From: an uncultured Collinsella sp.
GTDB lineage: Bacteria > Actinomycetota > Coriobacteriia > Coriobacteriales > Coriobacteriaceae
DNA: 8,236 bases
Assembly: GCA_905207425.1 (NCBI GenBank)
Contig: CAJLLB010000088.1
Location: 1 to 8,236, forward strand
Reading direction: 5' to 3'
Position numbers and translations under genes: made by a program. Of this stretch, positions 6,101 to 8,236 are shown in pieces; the first letter of the stretch is position 1, and each line of letters starts with the position of its first letter. The notes beneath the pieces were generated by a model, which was not told the origin of the DNA, did not search any database, and was given only the letters and a program-made list of their open reading frames with translations.

Positions 6101-7060
6101 CTACTTCCAACGAAGCAGATAGCCACCTATATCCAGACCGGCGCCAAATCCAACCAAGGCGATGGTGTCGCCTGTGTGAAGTGCACCGGCGTTTGCCAGC
6201 CGGTCGAGGGCAAGCGGAATGCATGCGCTCGAAATGTTGCCGGTCTCGCGCAACGTGCGAACCACGCGCTCGTCCGGCACGCCCAGGCGCTTGACCGCCT
6301 GGCTCAGGATTCGTTCGTTAGCCTGATGGAATACAAAATGATCGATGTCTTCGACCAAAATGCCCGCATCGATCGCAAGCTTATGGACCGTGTCGCAGAT
6401 GGCGTTGACGCCGAACTTGAACACGCGGCGGCCGTTCATGGAAAGCACACTCTGGCAGTCCGAGGGAACCTTGAATGGCGAGGTGCCATCCAGCCCGGGA
6501 ACGCGTAACGTCTCGACATCGGGTGCGGTCGAAAGCTCAACGGCAAGGGGATTCTCTCCCCCGGCCTCCATGACTGCAGCGCCCGCGCCATCGCCAAAGA
6601 GCACGCACGTGGCACGGTCAGTCCAGTCGAGCGCGCGCGTCATCTGCTCGGCAGCAACAACAAGCACGCGCTCGGCACGGCTGCGGGCGATATAGCCCTC
6701 GGCGACATCGAGCGCAAATACGAAGCCGGCGCAGGCCGCCGAGACATCGAAGGCAGGGCACGTCGCGCCAAGTCGCTCAGCAACGGCACACGCCTCGGCG
6801 GGAACAAGGTGGTCACCCGTCGTCGTCGAGCAGACGATCAGATCCAGCTGGCTCGCGTCGATTCCGGACACCTGGAGTGCCCGCTCGCTCGCCGCTACGG
6901 CAAGGTCGTCAAGTGACTCGGTGGTGCAGACGTGGCGGCTCTTGATACCTGTGCGAGTAAAAATCCACTCATCCGAGGTATCGAGGAACTCAGACAGCTC
7001 GTCATTGGAAACGCTGCGCTCAGGAAGCGCCGAGCCTGTTCCAAGAATCGTGAAACCCAT
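6101..7060 (-). CDS. fabH: 3-oxoacyl-ACP synthase III (FabH), chain-initiating condensing enzyme
   Basis: FabH condenses an acyl-CoA primer with malonyl-ACP to start each fatty acid, and is the first gene of the operon. The 319-residue protein, a normal length, starts MGFTILGTGSALPERSVSND and has the Cys-His-Asn triad: Cys110 in DVSAACAGFVFAL, His245 in FHQANERI and Asn275 in ETGNISSACIP. The GFGAGLDIGGYLLRWK C-terminus is typical. The ATG at 7060 is set by an excellent AAAGGAGGT (7074-7066) five bases upstream. An upstream in-frame start at 7117 would add 19 unconserved residues and run through the operator-like box at 7078-7095, so I reject it. Primer preference (acetyl versus branched acyl-CoA) cannot be read from the sequence by eye. 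Confidence 0.96.
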   Translation of the reverse strand: MGFTILGTGSALPERSVSNDELSEFLDTSDEWIFTRTGIKSRHVCTTESLDDLAVAASERALQVSGIDASQLDLIVCSTTTGDHLVPAEACAVAERLGATCPAFDVSAACAGFVFALDVAEGYIARSRAERVLVVAAEQMTRALDWTDRATCVLFGDGAGAAVMEAGGENPLAVELSTAPDVETLRVPGLDGTSPFKVPSDCQSVLSMNGRRVFKFGVNAICDTVHKLAIDAGILVEDIDHFVFHQANERILSQAVKRLGVPDERVVRTLRETGNISSACIPLALDRLANAGALHTGDTIALVGFGAGLDIGGYLLRWK

Positions 7061-7077
7061 CACTAACCTCCTTTGAG

Positions 7078-7095
7078 TTGTTGACGTGTTTACAT
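7078..7095. promoter_or_regulatory. Operator-like box 1, proximal to fabH
   Basis: The 18 bases TTGTTGACGTGTTTACAT match the box at 7126-7143 in 17 of 18 positions. The core TGTTGAC-GT-GTTTACA is an imperfect palindrome with two mismatched pairs in 7-base arms. It lies 17 bases upstream of the fabH start, next to its ribosome binding site and therefore probably in the leader or just at the transcript start. A regulator bound here would block initiation or elongation toward fabH. The regulator is unknown, and the box does not resemble the published FapR or FabT sites as I recall them. Confidence 0.55.
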
Positions 7096-7125
7096 CGACC
7101 AAGAGAGGATAACGCATTTCAGTCT

Positions 7126-7143
7126 TTGTTGACGTGTTAACAT
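7126..7143. promoter_or_regulatory. Operator-like box 2, middle of the fabH-birA intergenic region
   Basis: The 18 bases TTGTTGACGTGTTAACAT are the better palindrome of the pair: the core TGTTGAC-GT-GTTAACA has 7-base arms with a single mismatched pair. Its centre is 48 bases from that of box 1. It adjoins the TTTAAT candidate -10 of the fabH promoter, a normal place for a repressor site. It could also affect birA, which starts about 94 bases away on the other strand. Repetition and symmetry are seen directly; the operator role is inferred. Confidence 0.6.
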
Positions 7144-7147
7144 TAAA
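7142..7147 (-). promoter_or_regulatory. fabH: Candidate -10 element of the fabH operon promoter
   Basis: Read on the minus strand this is TTTAAT, five of six matches to TATAAT. It overlaps the edge of box 2 and would place the transcript start near 7135, giving a leader of about 75 bases. No convincing -35 element lies 16-18 bases upstream (AAGCCT at 17), so the call is weak. A second possibility is TTATCC near 7115-7110, between the two boxes. Confidence 0.3.
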
Positions 7148-7236
7148 TTGTCCAAATGCGACAAAGGCTTCACATTGTGTCTATCTCTCGACACCATTGC
7201 GCGATTGCCTTATTTACTTAGGAGGTAGCAGCTGTT

Positions 7237-8013
7237 ATGGATTCTCGTTTAACGATAGTCGACGTAACCGGATCGACCAACGATGACCTGCTCGAAGCAG
7301 GAAAACAGGGAGCGACGCACGGCACAGGACTTGCCGCCCGCGCGCAAACGGCAGGACGCGGCCGGCGCGGCCACAAGTGGGATTCAACCGCCGGCAACCT
7401 ATTGCTTTCGATTGTCCTGCGTCCATGCGTTAATCCCGCAAAGTACTCTGGTCTTGCCGCCGTCAGCGGCCTAGCGGTGCTCGAAGCACTCGAAAAGCAG
7501 GGTCTTGCAAACGAGATTGGCCTCAAATGGCCCAACGACCTGGTCGCGCGAGGACGCAAGCTCGGCGGCATTCTGGTCGAGGCCGCACGCGATAACGAAG
7601 GCAAACCTTTCGCCGTCTGCGGCATTGGCGTCAATGTGAACTATGTGCCCCAAGAGGTGCCCGATGGCGGCCTGCCGGCAATCGGTCTCTCGGACCTTAA
7701 CGAAAACGTTCCTGCCGTCGACATGCTCCTCGATGAGGTCTATCACGCAGTCGTGAACGCTGTAGATGCGTGGGCAGAACGCCTCAACGCCATGGAAGAA
7801 GACGCCGGACCGCTCGCGCCCGTCCGCGATGACTATGTCGGTCACCTCAATTGGATCGGGGAGCACGTTATCGCCCGCTCCCCCGCTGGAGACGAGCTGG
7901 CACGAGGCATATTTAGAACGGTCGACGATTGCGGCCGCGCATGCATTGAGACCGAGAGCGGCTTGTGCGTCTTCCACTTCGAAGAAGCATCCTTGCGCCC
8001 CCTGAGCGAATAG
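7237..8013 (+). CDS. birA: Biotin--[acetyl-CoA-carboxylase] ligase, HTH-less (group I) BirA
   Basis: This enzyme makes biotinyl-AMP and attaches biotin to the acceptor lysine of carrier proteins, here most plausibly Lys123 of AccB. The 258-residue product begins directly with the catalytic domain (TGSTNDDLLEAG, 11-22), then has the biotinyl-AMP loop GRGRRGHKW (40-48), KWPNDL (97-102), GGILVE (110-115) and GIGVNVN (129-135). A C-terminal SH3-like domain follows (about 205-256, WIGEHVIARSPAGDELARGIF onward). The N-terminal winged-helix DNA-binding domain of E. coli BirA is absent, so it is a monofunctional ligase and not the repressor of its own region. The ATG at 7237 follows AGGAGGT (7220-7226) with a 10-base spacer. 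It is transcribed divergently from the operon that encodes its substrate. I found no convincing promoter elements for it by eye. Confidence 0.95.
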   Translation: MDSRLTIVDVTGSTNDDLLEAGKQGATHGTGLAARAQTAGRGRRGHKWDSTAGNLLLSIVLRPCVNPAKYSGLAAVSGLAVLEALEKQGLANEIGLKWPNDLVARGRKLGGILVEAARDNEGKPFAVCGIGVNVNYVPQEVPDGGLPAIGLSDLNENVPAVDMLLDEVYHAVVNAVDAWAERLNAMEEDAGPLAPVRDDYVGHLNWIGEHVIARSPAGDELARGIFRTVDDCGRACIETESGLCVFHFEEASLRPLSE

Positions 8014-8073
8014 GGCGCCGCAGCCGTCGGCTCGGCAGACGAATTCGCTATCCCAAAATCTAAACTCAAAACA

Positions 8074-8110
8074 AAAGGGCCCCGCTACCGTAACGGCAGC
8101 GGGGCCCTTT
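8074..8110. terminator. Strong hairpin terminator shared by birA and rpsJ
   Basis: AAAGGGCCCCGCT (8074-8086) pairs perfectly with AGCGGGGCCCTTT (8098-8110). An inner CCG/CGG pairing closes a TAA loop after one mismatch. On the minus strand the stem is followed by TTTTGTTTTGAG, a good U-tract for terminating rpsJ, whose stop is 19 bases upstream. On the plus strand only TTT follows, so termination of birA (60 bases downstream of its stop) is likely but weaker. The position between convergent genes fits a bidirectional terminator. Confidence 0.9.
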
Positions 8111-8129
8111 AAGCTATGAGCGATATCGC

Positions 8130-8236
8130 TTAAAGCTTGATGTCGATGTCGACGCCAGCGGGGAGGTCGAGACGCATGAGCGAATCAACGGTGCCCGAGG
8201 TGGGGTCGAGGATGTCGATGAGGCGCTTGTGGGTGC
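8130..8236 (-). CDS. rpsJ: 30S ribosomal protein S10, C-terminal fragment
   Basis: S10 is a component of the 30S subunit head and also acts as NusE in transcription antitermination. Only the last 34 residues and the TAA stop (8132-8130) are in the window; the rest lies beyond the right edge. The fragment reads [34 protein letters not shown], which matches the conserved S10 C-terminus (E. coli [24 protein letters not shown]). The gene runs toward the terminator at 8074-8110, and no rplC follows it, unlike the usual S10 operon where rpsJ is first. It is probably the last gene of its transcription unit. Confidence 0.95.
   Translation of the reverse strand, partial: THKRLIDILDPTSGTVDSLMRLDLPAGVDIDIKL

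Noticed and set aside
7061..7117. Longer FabH with a start at 7117
   Set aside because: The added 19 residues have no family counterpart, the region holds a repeated palindrome, and the ATG at 7060 has a near-perfect ribosome binding site five bases upstream.
7471..7977. A 168-codon minus-strand open frame inside birA
   Set aside because: birA on the plus strand has all family motifs and a strong ribosome binding site; the antisense frame has neither.

Overview
The window is a GC-rich bacterial segment holding almost all of a type II fatty acid synthesis (FAS II) operon on the minus strand, a divergent biotin-protein ligase gene, and the 3' end of a ribosomal protein gene. Strong Shine-Dalgarno sequences, stop-free antisense frames and an S10 tail ending [13 protein letters not shown] suggest a high-GC Gram-positive anaerobe. 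A Coriobacteriia (Collinsella-like) source is my best guess, but this is inference and not proven by the window.

Layout, in transcription order on the minus strand: fabH (6101-7060), acpP (5813-6049), fabK (4866-5810), fabD (3952-4878), fabG (3148-3921), fabF (1861-3108), accB (1384-1857), fabZ (952-1374) and accC (1-941, cut by the left edge). Gaps between genes are 51 bases or fewer, one pair overlaps, and several stop codons sit inside or against the next gene's ribosome binding site, so this is one operon. A 176-base divergent intergenic region (7061-7236) separates fabH from birA (7237-8013, plus strand). It carries two nearly identical 18-base copies of an imperfect palindrome, a likely operator. 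A strong hairpin terminator (8074-8110) lies between birA and the convergent 3' end of rpsJ (8130 to the right edge).

How the genes work together: AccB carries biotin and AccC carboxylates it, to make malonyl-CoA with a carboxyltransferase presumably encoded beyond the left edge. FabD moves malonyl to the AcpP carrier. FabH starts chains, FabF elongates them, and FabG, FabZ and FabK carry out reduction, dehydration and the final enoyl reduction. BirA, encoded divergently, attaches biotin to AccB, so the operon and its modifying enzyme face each other across one control region.

The individual enzymes are standard. The points worth a second look are the repeated operator-like box, the streptococcal-type gene order with FabK but without fabT or fabM, a Phe in place of the usual His beside the FabD nucleophile, and an rpsJ that ends at a terminator with no rplC after it. 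I found no CRISPR array, tRNA, rRNA, mobile element or novel defence system.
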